Positions 16,478-24,574 of a stretch of 42,446 nt of DNA are shown here, one piece after another. Numbering within the stretch: position 1 is the first letter of the stretch; every line of letters starts with the position of its first letter. Made by a program: the position numbers and the translations under genes. The notes under the pieces are model-generated. The model was not told where the DNA came from. It saw only the letters and a list, made by a program, of their open reading frames with translations, and searched no databases. The stretch is from Desulfatirhabdium butyrativorans DSM 18734 (GTDB lineage Bacteria; Desulfobacterota; Desulfobacteria; Desulfobacterales; Desulfatirhabdiaceae): the NCBI RefSeq assembly GCF_000429925.1, contig NZ_AUCU01000041.1, positions 1-42,446 on the forward strand, written 5' to 3'.

Positions 16478-17947
16478 ATGTCACAAGCCATAGAAGCCGA
16501 AACACCACAAACCGACTGGAAACGCCCGCTGTTTCTGATTCTCGGAATCGTCTTGTTCGCCATCGTCTACTATTCGCCCCCCTGGCCCGATGCCATCGAT
16601 CCAATGGGGAAAAATTTTGTATTGAGCCGAGAGGGAAAAGGCGCCCTGGCCGTATTCCTTCTGGCCGGCACCTGGTGGGTATTCGAAGTACTGCCCATCG
16701 GGGTCACCAGTATCGCCATCGGTGTCCTGCAGGTCCTTTTCCTGATCCGCCCTCCGGAAAAAGCCTTCAAGGATTTCATGGACCCGAGCGTGCTGTTCAT
16801 CTACGCATCGGTGGCCATCGGGCTCGTGTTCACCAAGACCGGCCTTACCAAACGGCTGGCCTACAAGATGCTGATGGTTGTCGGTGAGAAAACCAGCGCC
16901 ATCTACCTGGGATGCATGGTGGTGACGGCGCTTCTGACGCATATCATGGCGCACACGGCCGTTGCGGCAACCATTTATCCGCTGCTGCTGGCCATCTATT
17001 CACTGTATGGGGAGGGGGACAAACCCACCCGCTTCGGCAAGGGCCTGTTCATGAGCATGGCCTACGTGGCTGGCGCAGGCAGCATCATCACCCTGCTGGG
17101 TGCTGCCCGGGGCGCGGTTGCCGTTGGGTTTTTCAAGGACATTGTGGGCAGGGAAATCACGTTTTTCGGTCTGTCCTATTACCTGTTTCCCCTCGGCTGG
17201 GTCATGGTTTTCCTGCTGTGGGGGTTTTTCATGATTTTTTTCAAACCCGAAAAAAAGTCCATTCCGGGACTCCGGGAAAAAGCCCGGCAACTGAACGCCC
17301 AACTGGGATCGCTCACCCGGAACGAAATTCTGGCCGCAGGCATCGTATTGAGCTGTATCGTCGTCCTGTCGCTTCGCTCCTTCTTCCCGGCGCTCAACAA
17401 ACTGGACAAGACGGCCATCATCCTCATCTCCACGCTCCTGTTTTTCATCTTCAACATTCTGGACATCGAAGATCTGGAAAACGTCCCCTGGAACATCATC
17501 CTGCTGTTCTCCGGTGCCATGAGCATCGGCTTCTGCCTCTGGGAAACCAATGCCGCCAAATGGCTGGCCGTCAACTGGCTGGTCATGTTCCAGAAGGCCA
17601 ACTGGTTCATCTTCATCATGAGCATCGCCTTCTTTGTCCTCGTCATGACCAATTTCATCATGAACGTGGCGGCCATCGCCATCTCCCTGCCCGTCGCCCT
17701 GGTGATCGCCCCTTATCTCCATGTGGCGCCCGAAGTCATTTTCTTTTCCGCCCTGGTTGCCGCAGGCATGCCCTTCATGCTGCTGGTCGGCGCGGCGCCC
17801 AATGCCATCGCCTACGACTCGAAACAATTTACATCCGGGGAGTTCTTCAAATACGGCGCCCTGGCCAGCATCATGCTGATGATCGTTCTGGCGGTTTTTA
17901 TTACCGTCATCTGGCCGCTCATGGGCATGCCCATCACGATCAAATGA
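16478..17947 (+). CDS. SLC13/DASS-family anion (dicarboxylate-type) transporter
   Basis: The 489-residue polytopic membrane protein has about 11-12 hydrophobic segments and the two-repeat plan of divalent anion:Na+ symporters. The paired substrate/Na+ motifs appear as THIMAHTAVAATIYP in the first half and VGAAPNAIAYDSKQF near the C-terminus, with TNFIMNVAAIAISLPVAL just before. The SNT motifs of typical dicarboxylate carriers read HTA and APNA here, so the substrate (C4-dicarboxylate, citrate, sulfate or another anion) cannot be fixed. Start ATG at 16478-16480 is preceded by ACAGGAGAAAACCG, a good ribosome site. Its partner upstream encodes a CBS pair. Confidence 0.88.
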   Translation: MSQAIEAETPQTDWKRPLFLILGIVLFAIVYYSPPWPDAIDPMGKNFVLSREGKGALAVFLLAGTWWVFEVLPIGVTSIAIGVLQVLFLIRPPEKAFKDFMDPSVLFIYASVAIGLVFTKTGLTKRLAYKMLMVVGEKTSAIYLGCMVVTALLTHIMAHTAVAATIYPLLLAIYSLYGEGDKPTRFGKGLFMSMAYVAGAGSIITLLGAARGAVAVGFFKDIVGREITFFGLSYYLFPLGWVMVFLLWGFFMIFFKPEKKSIPGLREKARQLNAQLGSLTRNEILAAGIVLSCIVVLSLRSFFPALNKLDKTAIILISTLLFFIFNILDIEDLENVPWNIILLFSGAMSIGFCLWETNAAKWLAVNWLVMFQKANWFIFIMSIAFFVLVMTNFIMNVAAIAISLPVALVIAPYLHVAPEVIFFSALVAAGMPFMLLVGAAPNAIAYDSKQFTSGEFFKYGALASIMLMIVLAVFITVIWPLMGMPITIK

Positions 17948-18047
17948 CCTGAATGCTCATGGCGCCGGAGGCCATTGCCAGGGATGAAAATCCGGCCGGC
18001 ATGGCCGCAGAAACCAAGGGCCCTCACCCCGGCGGAAGCCTCGGGCC
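17948..18047. repeat. ATGAAAA-type repeat copy downstream of the transporter
   Basis: GAATGCTCATGGCGCCGGAG...CAGGGATGAAAATCCGGCCGG at about 17950-18000 resembles the copies near 3783 and 20822. CACCCCGGCGGAAGCC near 18025 is a further palindromic scrap. No gene is seen. Confidence 0.5.
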
Positions 18048-18146
18048 GTCATTCCGGCGGAAGCCGGAATTTATTCATTTCAAACCGTTATAGACCCCGG
18101 CTTTCGCCGGGGTGACGAAAAAATGGGGGTTTTGCAATTGGCTCAG
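18048..18146. repeat. MITE-like element lacking its left end
   Basis: CCGTCATTCCGGCGGAAGCC, then TTCATTTCAAACCGTTATAG, CCCCGGCTTTCGCCGGGGTG and finally TTTTGCAATTGGCTCA reproduce the architecture of the copy at 41789-41940, except that the left TGAGCCAATTG end is absent. Confidence 0.75.
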
Positions 18147-18167
18147 AAAACAGGAGCCATCCGCTTT

Positions 18168-18237
18168 TCTTCTGACTTCTGACTTCTGACTCCTGACTCC
18201 TGACTTCTGACTCCCGACTTCTGACTTCTGACTCCTG
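18168..18237. repeat. Heptanucleotide tandem repeat array 2 (TTCTGAC / TCCTGAC)
   Basis: Ten units of TTCTGAC, TCCTGAC or TCCCGAC run head to tail, ending about 30 bp before the next gene. It is the reverse complement of array 1. Unit variants alternate, as in array 3. Confidence 0.92.
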
Positions 18238-18266
18238 TTTTTCCGTTTTCCCAACAAAGGAGGCCC

Positions 18267-19691
18267 ATGCGAGACATCACAAGCCTGCTGCACCGGATCA
18301 CCCAGAGAATCAGCATCAACTTGCGGGAACAGCACTTCGATATCCATCCCTATGTCGAGCGCACCATTCCCCTGAGCCAGATGATCAAATTCTATGCGTT
18401 CTACGGCATTACCCCCCACCATCCCCTCAACTTCCATTTCAGCCATTCCAGCCTGGCGGGGAGTTATTTCCTCGGCAAATGCAGTGTCGATCACTCCATC
18501 CTGTACAAGAGCGACATCCGGGGGGACGAACTCAAGCACAAGGGGGATATCTTTCCCTTCGAAAACGCCTCCATCACCGTCCATGAAGATGAGGCCATCG
18601 ATGTTCGGGACAGTTTCCTCATCAAGACCCTGGTGCACAATTTTTCACACGACCCGGAAAGCCTCGAAAATTTTTTCATCCATGACACCCTGGCCATGCA
18701 TTACGCCAATATTCACGGCTCGCCGACGGAAGGCTGCTTCATGGAGCCATTCAGTACGGTGGATTTGACGACGCAGCACGATTGCGTGATCGGCCGCTTT
18801 TCCTACATTCAGGTCGGGGAGATGTCCCATCTGAAAATTCCGGCGGGAACCATCTGGATTCGAAAACCGGGCGCCTTCAATTTCCTCTACCGCTTCCCCC
18901 AGCACATTCTCGATCGCTATATTCTGTATGATCCCATCAGCGGCCCCCCGCGCGGAATTTTTATGGACTTTCTCGAGGCACGTAAGGCCGATTTCAAGCG
19001 AGTATTCGATGTCATGCATATCGATCCATCCATCAAGATCCCTGCGGGGGCATCCCTGGACCGGTATGCCGTCGTCAAGCCGAAAGTGCAGATCGGCGAG
19101 AACGTTCTGGTCGCACAGCGCAGCTATCTGGAAAACTGCTGGATGGGAAAAGGCGCAAACGCCCAGGAAAACTGCTACATCATCAACTCCAGACTCGAAG
19201 GCTACGATGTCACAGCCCACGGCGCCAAATTGATCCATTCCATGCTCGATCGGAACGTATTCGTGGGATTCAACTCCTTCATCCGGGGGCAAATGGATCA
19301 TCCGGTGCGCATCGGCAAAGGCTGCATCGTCATGCCGCACACCATCATCGATACACCGGCCGGCATCACGATTCCGGATGACCATCTCGTGTGGGGCATC
19401 ATCGAATCGGAGGCCGACCTTCCCCACCACAGCATGGCCATCGAGCAGTTCTCCCGCATCAGCGAGGGCCTCATGGTCCGGGACATGATGTTTGAAGGCG
19501 ACGGGGCGGCATTCGTTCATGCATTCCGGCACCGGATCGAGCACATCCTCGAAGCCAACGGGGCGTATTTCGACGGCATCCACAACCAGGGGCATGCCCA
19601 GAAGAACCGCTTCATCGCGTTCAACACCATCCAGCCCTACCCGGACGGCGATCGCATGGGCATGTATCCCACCATTGACATCCGGCCCTGA
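18267..19691 (+). CDS. Left-handed beta-helix (hexapeptide-repeat) protein, unknown function
   Basis: The 474-residue protein is preceded by AAAGGAGGCCC, an excellent ribosome site. Its middle and C-terminal half show imperfect hexapeptide-like turns typical of left-handed beta-helix proteins: AVVKPKVQIGENVLVAQRSY, WMGKGANAQENCYI, NVFVGFNSFIRG, VRIGKGCIVMPHTIID and GITIPDDHLVWGII. The N-terminal ~150 residues contain many His and acidic residues (HFSHSSLAGSYFLGKCSVDH, HEDEAIDVRD) and no recognisable catalytic domain. Such folds usually serve acyl- or nucleotidyl-transferases or carbonic anhydrases; neither is shown. It has no signal peptide. It lies between the transporter and panB with no evident operon partner. 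I cannot name a family. Confidence 0.75.
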   Translation: MRDITSLLHRITQRISINLREQHFDIHPYVERTIPLSQMIKFYAFYGITPHHPLNFHFSHSSLAGSYFLGKCSVDHSILYKSDIRGDELKHKGDIFPFENASITVHEDEAIDVRDSFLIKTLVHNFSHDPESLENFFIHDTLAMHYANIHGSPTEGCFMEPFSTVDLTTQHDCVIGRFSYIQVGEMSHLKIPAGTIWIRKPGAFNFLYRFPQHILDRYILYDPISGPPRGIFMDFLEARKADFKRVFDVMHIDPSIKIPAGASLDRYAVVKPKVQIGENVLVAQRSYLENCWMGKGANAQENCYIINSRLEGYDVTAHGAKLIHSMLDRNVFVGFNSFIRGQMDHPVRIGKGCIVMPHTIIDTPAGITIPDDHLVWGIIESEADLPHHSMAIEQFSRISEGLMVRDMMFEGDGAAFVHAFRHRIEHILEANGAYFDGIHNQGHAQKNRFIAFNTIQPYPDGDRMGMYPTIDIRP

Positions 19692-19737
19692 TCGGCGTTT
19701 CCGGCCGGCCAGGGCCCCGTCAAAGTTCTCCACCCCA

Positions 19738-19786
19738 CAGACAGCCTGCTCGTGATTCCGGGCACCAAGCAGGCAGGCTGTTTTGC
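19738..19786 (+). terminator. Probable intrinsic terminator after the beta-helix gene
   Basis: ACAGCCTGCT and AGCAGGCAGGCTGT form an imperfect GC-rich stem followed by TTTTG. It lies about 50 bp after the stop codon at 19691 and separates this gene from panB. Confidence 0.5.
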
Positions 19787-19951
19787 CCCCGTCCTTGCCA
19801 AACCCGAATCGTTGCGGTATGGTAATCGCTCAACGAAAATTGCATGCCGCAATCGCCTGGCTTCAGCCTGGCGATGCGCTTGCGATTCACGTTGCGTGGC
19901 ATTTCTGAAAAATTCCGCTGCATCCATTACCGTTTGACCCCGGAGGCCCAA

Positions 19952-20740
19952 ATGCCATCACCCATCACCATTCCCGCTCTTTTCAGGATGAAGCGGCAAT
20001 CCGAAAAAATCGCCGCCGTAACCGCCTACGATTTCCCCACAGCCAAAATCGCCGAAGATGCCGGTATCCATCTGGTTCTGGTTGGCGATTCCCTGGGCAT
20101 GGTCGTACAGGGCAATACCAACACCCTGCCCGTCACGATGGAGGAAATGCTCTACCATACCCGCATCGTGGCGCGAACCTGCAGGCAAGCCTTCGTCGTC
20201 GGGGACATGCCCTTCATGTCCTACCAGACGGACATTCCCGCAGCCATTGCCAATGCGGGAAGATTCATCAAGGAGGCTGGCGCTGCGGCCGTCAAGCTTG
20301 AAGGCGGCGCATCGGTGAGCAGGGTAATCGAGGCCTTGACCGAAGCCGGAATTTCCGTTCAGGCCCACATCGGCCTCACCCCCCAATCCGTTCACCAGAT
20401 GGGCGGGTACAAGGTGCAGCGGGATGAGGAGCGGCTTCTGAACGATGCGCTCGAAGTGGAGGCTGCCGGCGCCTTTTCCGTCGTCCTGGAAGGCATTCCG
20501 GCGGATATCGCTGCAACCATCACCCAACGGCTGCAAATCCCCACCATCGGCATTGGCGCCGGCCCGCACTGCGACGGCCAGATCCTTGTCATCCATGACC
20601 TGCTGGGATTGACGGACCGCCATGTCCCGAAATTCGTCAAGCCCTACGCCCAGTTGATGGCCATCGGCAAAGACGCCGTGGCGAAATACGTCCAGGAAGT
20701 GGGTTCCGGCGAATTCCCGGGACCGGAGCATTGTTATTAA
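19952..20740 (+). CDS. panB: 3-methyl-2-oxobutanoate hydroxymethyltransferase
   Basis: PanB adds a hydroxymethyl group from 5,10-methylene-THF to alpha-ketoisovalerate, giving ketopantoate, the first step of pantothenate and CoA synthesis. The 262-residue length is normal. Diagnostic blocks are all present: [32 protein letters not shown] (metal-binding Asp), [18 protein letters not shown] (Lys/Glu of the active site), [20 protein letters not shown] and [16 protein letters not shown]. Start ATG at 19952-19954 is set by CCGGAGGCCCAA upstream; the frame is open for 36 further codons but without family sequence. The next gene downstream is a DUF2520 Rossmann protein, 303 bp away. No panC or panD is in the window. 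Confidence 0.97.
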   Translation: MPSPITIPALFRMKRQSEKIAAVTAYDFPTAKIAEDAGIHLVLVGDSLGMVVQGNTNTLPVTMEEMLYHTRIVARTCRQAFVVGDMPFMSYQTDIPAAIANAGRFIKEAGAAAVKLEGGASVSRVIEALTEAGISVQAHIGLTPQSVHQMGGYKVQRDEERLLNDALEVEAAGAFSVVLEGIPADIAATITQRLQIPTIGIGAGPHCDGQILVIHDLLGLTDRHVPKFVKPYAQLMAIGKDAVAKYVQEVGSGEFPGPEHCY

Positions 20741-21043
20741 GGCAGGCTTTCGCCGGTGGCCATAAGGCTTTGAAATGAATGGATTCCTCCCGCCAAGGGC
20801 GGGATTTCGCCGGAATGACGGTCGTATTTTCATCTCCCGGAGCGCCGATGCCGCCATGAGCATTTATGTGAAAATACTGCAGTGGGCAGTGGCCCGTAGG
20901 GGCGACCCGCCGGTTGCCCCTACGAGTCCCTGCGAATGCCTTGGTCAGTATTTCCACATCCGCCGGAAGGACGGATTGGATTTTCATCTCCGGGGTCGGC
21001 GCCCGAATTGAAAAAGGCATCCATTGGGGATAAGGAAGCAATC
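20741..21043. repeat. Composite of four repeats between panB and the DUF2520 gene
   Basis: Four pieces are stacked here. About 20741-20822 is an inverted interior of the MITE-like family (TGAATGGATTCCTCCCGCCA, GGCGGGATTTCGCCGGAATG). About 20822-20880 is an inverted ATGAAAA-type copy (TATTTTCATCTCCCGGAGCG...ATGAGCATTTATGTGAAAAT). At 20895-20929 lies a GTAGGGGCGAC / TTGCCCCTACG palindrome. About 20946-21005 is another ATGAAAA-type copy (GGATTTTCATCTCCGGGGTC). No gene lies here. Confidence 0.6.
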
Positions 21044-21907
21044 ATGAAACCAGTTGTCGCCATCGTGGGATGCGGCAGAACCGGATCGGCGCTCGGCGTG
21101 ATGCTGGCGCAAAAAGGCTATCCTTTTTCGGGACTGGCCAGCCGCAGCCTCGATTCCGCCAGGCGTCTCGCCGCCCGCTGCGGCATTGGCCGCTATTCGG
21201 ATCGGGCATCGAGCATCACCCGGGAATCGGACATCATTCTGCTGACCACGCCAGACGATGCCATCCAGCAAGCCTGCGAAAGGCTCGTCCAGGAAAACGG
21301 CATTTCACCCGGCGCCGCCGTGCTGCACTGCTCCGGCGCCCATCCATCCACCATCCTCGCCTCGGCCAGAACCATCGGCGCTGCCATCGGCTCCATGCAC
21401 CCGCTGCAGAGCTTCGCCTCTACCGACGTCATCGGCAATCCGTTTCTGGGCATTCAGATGGCCATCGAGGGAGACGATGCGGCATGCCGGAAGGCAAGGG
21501 AGATCGCCATCGATCTGGAAGCCCATCCGATTTCCATTGGAACCGAAACCAAGCCGCTCTATCATGCGGCGGCCGTGGTCGCCTCCAACTTCCTGGTTGT
21601 CCTGATGGATATGGCCCTTCGGCTGAACGCCGCATCAGGCATCCCCTATGGGGATGGCTTCGCCGTGCTCAAACCGTTGATCACGGGCACCATCCACAAT
21701 ATCGAGCGGATCGGCCCGCAGGCTGCACTGACCGGACCGGTTGTCCGATCAGATTTCCAGACGGTGAAAACCCATCTTCAGGCAATACAAGCCCATGCCC
21801 CGGAATGGCTCCTCCTGTATCGGAGTCTGATTCAAAGCACCGCTGAGCTTGCCTACAAAGCAGGAAGAATCACCCAAGAAACAAGGGACCGGTTTCTGGC
21901 ATTCTAA
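21044..21907 (+). CDS. Rossmann-like DUF2520 oxidoreductase-type protein
   Basis: The 287-residue protein opens with a dinucleotide-binding fold (VVAIVGCGRTGSALGVML, GxGxxG type, residues ~4-21) and continues ASRSLDSARRLA, DIILLTTPDDAI and VLHCSGAHPSTIL, the pattern of the Rossmann-like plus DUF2520 family. The C-terminal helical part (LYHAAAVVASNFLVVLMDMA, LTGPVVRSDFQTVKTHL) is the DUF2520 domain. The overall plan resembles ketopantoate and hydroxyacid dehydrogenases. It lies just after panB, and a DUF2520 gene also neighbours panC-panD in mycobacteria as far as I recall, so ketopantoate reduction is a reasonable hypothesis. The start ATG at 21044-21046 has TAAGGAAG upstream. Confidence 0.88.
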   Translation: MKPVVAIVGCGRTGSALGVMLAQKGYPFSGLASRSLDSARRLAARCGIGRYSDRASSITRESDIILLTTPDDAIQQACERLVQENGISPGAAVLHCSGAHPSTILASARTIGAAIGSMHPLQSFASTDVIGNPFLGIQMAIEGDDAACRKAREIAIDLEAHPISIGTETKPLYHAAAVVASNFLVVLMDMALRLNAASGIPYGDGFAVLKPLITGTIHNIERIGPQAALTGPVVRSDFQTVKTHLQAIQAHAPEWLLLYRSLIQSTAELAYKAGRITQETRDRFLAF

Positions 21908-22176
21908 AAAGGGCTTTTGTGCTTCCTTTGAACCGAATCGTTTAGTCAATTGCTTTCTGAAAGATTTTTTCTGCCACGCATGGGGCTTCGTCCAACCCTT
22001 ACTTCCGGTCCAAAAAGGAGCCAATTTTTCCGGTTTTAAGGGAGCCATTTGGGGCTGAGGGCTGATTTTGAGCAACGGTATGCGTCGTTGCCGATAAAAT
22101 TGGCAAATAAGGTTGATTGGCAACGGGTGGCAAAAAGGCTACCGGTTGTCGGGTGTATAATGTGGTTTATCGTGGA
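21908..22176. other. Gene-free stretch beside the transposase remnant
   Basis: I recognise no gene. A minus-strand frame here is rich in Lys and aromatic residues and reads on into the DUF2520 gene, so it is probably not real. The paired phrases GGAGCCAATTTTTCCGG and GGGAGCCATTTGGGG near 22020-22050 are locally repetitive. Confidence 0.4.
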
Positions 22177-22497
22177 TCATTTGTCTTTTTGTCGATAGCT
22201 TTTTCCCTCCAGGATGAGAACCACTGAACGGATACTGTTCTGATGTTCGACCAGTTTTTCAAGATACACTTTGATCGGATCCCCTAAACTCATGATAAGG
22301 GCCACTTCATCCGATACCGAATGGGAGTTTCTGTGTCTGATGGCCTCGATGCGATGTGCTTCGATCTCGATTCTGCGGTGTTTTTCCCAGCAGCGCTGGT
22401 GTCGGGCTACCCGGTTTTCGTTGTAGAAGAGCTAAACGGTGCGGTTATCCGCCTTGAGGATGATGTGTTTTCCGACAAGCCAGGGCGGAACCGTTAG
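22177..22497 (-). pseudogene. IS21-like transposase (IstA) C-terminal remnant
   Basis: On the minus strand, a continuous frame from 22497 reads LTVPPWLVGKHIILKADNRTV, then an in-frame TAG (22432-22434). It continues LFYNENRVARHQRCWEKHRR... and ...VALIMSLGDPIKVYLEKLVE to a TGA at 22177-22179. 'VP..LVGK...KAD..TV.LFY...RVARH.R' is the C-terminal pattern of IS21-family (Mu-type) transposases. Only about 107 codons remain, so the gene is dead. Its upper end abuts the stop codon of the sigma54 activator, marking an old insertion boundary. No istB or terminal repeats are seen. Confidence 0.6.
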
Positions 22498-23867
22498 GAA
22501 ACGTCCGTTTTAGCGCATGTGGCGTTTTCAATTCGAATTTCGGGATGTTCCTCCAGAAAACGATACAGCGTTGCCCTTCCGACCCCAAGTGCCCGTGCCG
22601 CCTTCACTTTGTTCCATCGGGTCGAAATCAGGGCCTGGATGGTCGCTTCGACGGCCAGTTTCCGGTTTTTTTCTCCAATCGGTATGTCGTTGACGGACGT
22701 TTTCCGATGAAGTTCAATGGGGAGGGAGTTGGCCGTTATTTTACCGTTCTTGCTCTGTACAAAGGCAAACTGGATGGCGTTCTGCAATTCGCGTACATTG
22801 CCGGGCCAGTGGTAATTGGTCATCATGGCCATGGCTTCAGAGGAAACGACAGGCATGGGCTGGTTGTAGCGCTTGACGGCCTGCATCAGGAAATGGTGAA
22901 CCAGAAGGGGAATATCCCCCTTGCGCTGCCTGAGCGGTGGCAGATGAATGGGGATGACATTCAGCCGGTAATACAAATCCTCCCGGAACCGGTTTTGCCG
23001 AACTTCCTCCTTCAAGTCCTTGTTCGTTGCGCTCATGATGCGCACATCCACCGATACGGTTTTTTCACCGCCGACCCTGTCGAATTCGCCTTCCTGAAGA
23101 AACCGCAATAATTTTACCTGCACCGGCTTGCTCAGGTCCGCGACTTCGTCCAGGAAGATCGTTCCGCCGTCGGCCAGTTCGAAACGGCCTTTCTTGTCCC
23201 GCAGAGCACCCGTGAAAGAACCTTTTACGTGTCCGAAAAGCTCCGATTCAATCAACCCTTCCGGAAGGGCTCCGCAATTGATTGGGACAAAAGGACCTGC
23301 TCTCCGGTGGCTTTCGGCGTGGACGGCTGCCGCGATCAATTCTTTTCCTGTTCCGGTTTCCCCGGAAATATGGATGGGATAATCGTAGCGGGCAACGTTT
23401 CGAACCTGCTGAAAGATGGCCAGCATTGCCGGGTCGGTCCCGATGATCTCACAGAACCCCAGGGCCTTTTCGGCTTTCGTCGTCAGATTGACATGGGTGG
23501 TGACATCGGTGAAGGAGGCGAGAATTCCTGCAAGGTTGCCGTTTTCATCATGGATGCCGGTAATGACCATGTCGATGCAGCGGAATTCACCCTGCTTGGT
23601 TTTAATGTACTGGGTCTCGGTGAGTTCTTTCTCGAGCAGTGGCCTTTCGCCGCAGAAATGGCAGCGGTTGCCACAGAAAGGACCGCCCATGGCAACATGG
23701 CAGTCAATTCCGATAACTTCATCCTTGCGGTATCCGGTGATGGCTTCCGCTGCCTTATTGAAAAAGAAAATCCGACGGTTGAGGTCATGTGCGATGATGC
23801 CCTCCTTGAGGTTGTCCAAAATTCGCTCGAGATTGGCGTTGTATGCGATCAGTTCTTCCGCTTTCAA
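22494..23867 (-). CDS. PAS-domain sigma54-dependent transcriptional activator with cysteine cluster
   Basis: Counting from the TTG at 23865-23867, the 457-residue protein has a PAS domain (about 5-125) that contains C56, C65, C69 and C72 in CHVAMGGPFCGNRCHFCG. The spacing C-x8-C-x3-C-x2-C could hold an iron-sulfur cluster or other metal. An intact AAA+ domain follows (Walker A GETGTGKE 169-176, GSFTGA 216-221, FLDE 238-241, WPGNVREL), then a Fis-type HTH (VKAARALGVGRATLYRFLEE). It should activate sigma54 promoters in response to a cytosolic, perhaps redox, signal. I prefer the TTG because CGGAGG lies 7 nt before it; a GTG at 23919-23921 is an alternative that overlaps the upstream barrel gene by 19 bp. 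Confidence 0.88.
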   Translation of the reverse strand: MKAEELIAYNANLERILDNLKEGIIAHDLNRRIFFFNKAAEAITGYRKDEVIGIDCHVAMGGPFCGNRCHFCGERPLLEKELTETQYIKTKQGEFRCIDMVITGIHDENGNLAGILASFTDVTTHVNLTTKAEKALGFCEIIGTDPAMLAIFQQVRNVARYDYPIHISGETGTGKELIAAAVHAESHRRAGPFVPINCGALPEGLIESELFGHVKGSFTGALRDKKGRFELADGGTIFLDEVADLSKPVQVKLLRFLQEGEFDRVGGEKTVSVDVRIMSATNKDLKEEVRQNRFREDLYYRLNVIPIHLPPLRQRKGDIPLLVHHFLMQAVKRYNQPMPVVSSEAMAMMTNYHWPGNVRELQNAIQFAFVQSKNGKITANSLPIELHRKTSVNDIPIGEKNRKLAVEATIQALISTRWNKVKAARALGVGRATLYRFLEEHPEIRIENATCAKTDVS

Positions 23868-23902
23868 CTGAAGGCCTCCGTCGGAACATCCCTGGGTTGG
23901 TG

Positions 23903-24574
23903 CTATGGCAGAAAATACCACGTCAATCCGAACGAAAAGACTTGGGTTTTCGGTTCATCCTCCACCGTTTCCCAGTGAGAACCATTCGGCATATAGGAAT
24001 CGTAAGAAAGTCTGTCGTAGGCAGTGTATCGGTAAGAAAAGTTCATCGACCATACGGAAGACAGGTGATATTCGATGCCTGCGCCTGCCGTATACCCAAG
24101 TTTCCACTCGTTGATATCATAACGGCTCGCAAAAGGGGATTCTTTCTTTTCCTGGATGTTTCCCTGGCCGATGCCGCCGTCGAAAAACACGGACAGGGAA
24201 TCCGAGATCCGGAGGGCAGGACGCAGGCCAAACGCATAGGAATAGGGGATGCGGTATGTCAAATGGGCTGGCTCATTTGTGTAAAGGGTCCATTCGTCAT
24301 TGGATAGACCGATCCTTCCCTGAAGTCCCATGGAGAGGCCTGCCCCGAGGGGACGCATGTAGCCGAAAATCAAAGAACCGGTTTGTCCGTATGCGAGATC
24401 AACGTATCTGTCGTTCGGGCTGCCATCCATATAGGAATATTGCGGTTCGAAGCGGGTTTCGGCGTAACCGATTTCCGTTCCAGCATAGAAAAAACCCGCA
24501 TCTGCGGATGCCACAAGGAGCATAGGTGCAACCAGCAAGGCCACCAGAAAAGCGACGGTTTTTGTTATGGCCAT
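23903..24574 (-). CDS. Outer-membrane beta-barrel protein
   Basis: The 223-residue product has a signal peptide (MAITKTVAFLVALLVAPMLLVASADA). It is followed by alternating hydrophobic strands rich in Gly, Tyr and Phe (GFFYAGTEIGYAET, SLIFGYMRPLGAG, YSYAFGLRPALRI, LGYTAGAGIEYHL, WSMNFSYRYTAYD), and it ends in FGLTWYFLP with aromatic residues near the terminus, as outer-membrane barrels do. It resembles small OmpA/OmpW-type eight-stranded barrels; no specific ligand is evident. Start ATG at 24572-24574 has AAAGGAGGCTATCG. The sigma54 activator gene begins close to its 3' end, so the two are probably co-transcribed. Confidence 0.8.
   Translation of the reverse strand: MAITKTVAFLVALLVAPMLLVASADAGFFYAGTEIGYAETRFEPQYSYMDGSPNDRYVDLAYGQTGSLIFGYMRPLGAGLSMGLQGRIGLSNDEWTLYTNEPAHLTYRIPYSYAFGLRPALRISDSLSVFFDGGIGQGNIQEKKESPFASRYDINEWKLGYTAGAGIEYHLSSVWSMNFSYRYTAYDRLSYDSYMPNGSHWETVEDEPKTQVFSFGLTWYFLP

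Noticed and set aside
21749-22123. Minus-strand gene overlapping the end of the DUF2520 gene
   Set aside because: Shares half its length with a well-supported gene on the opposite strand and has no recognisable content.
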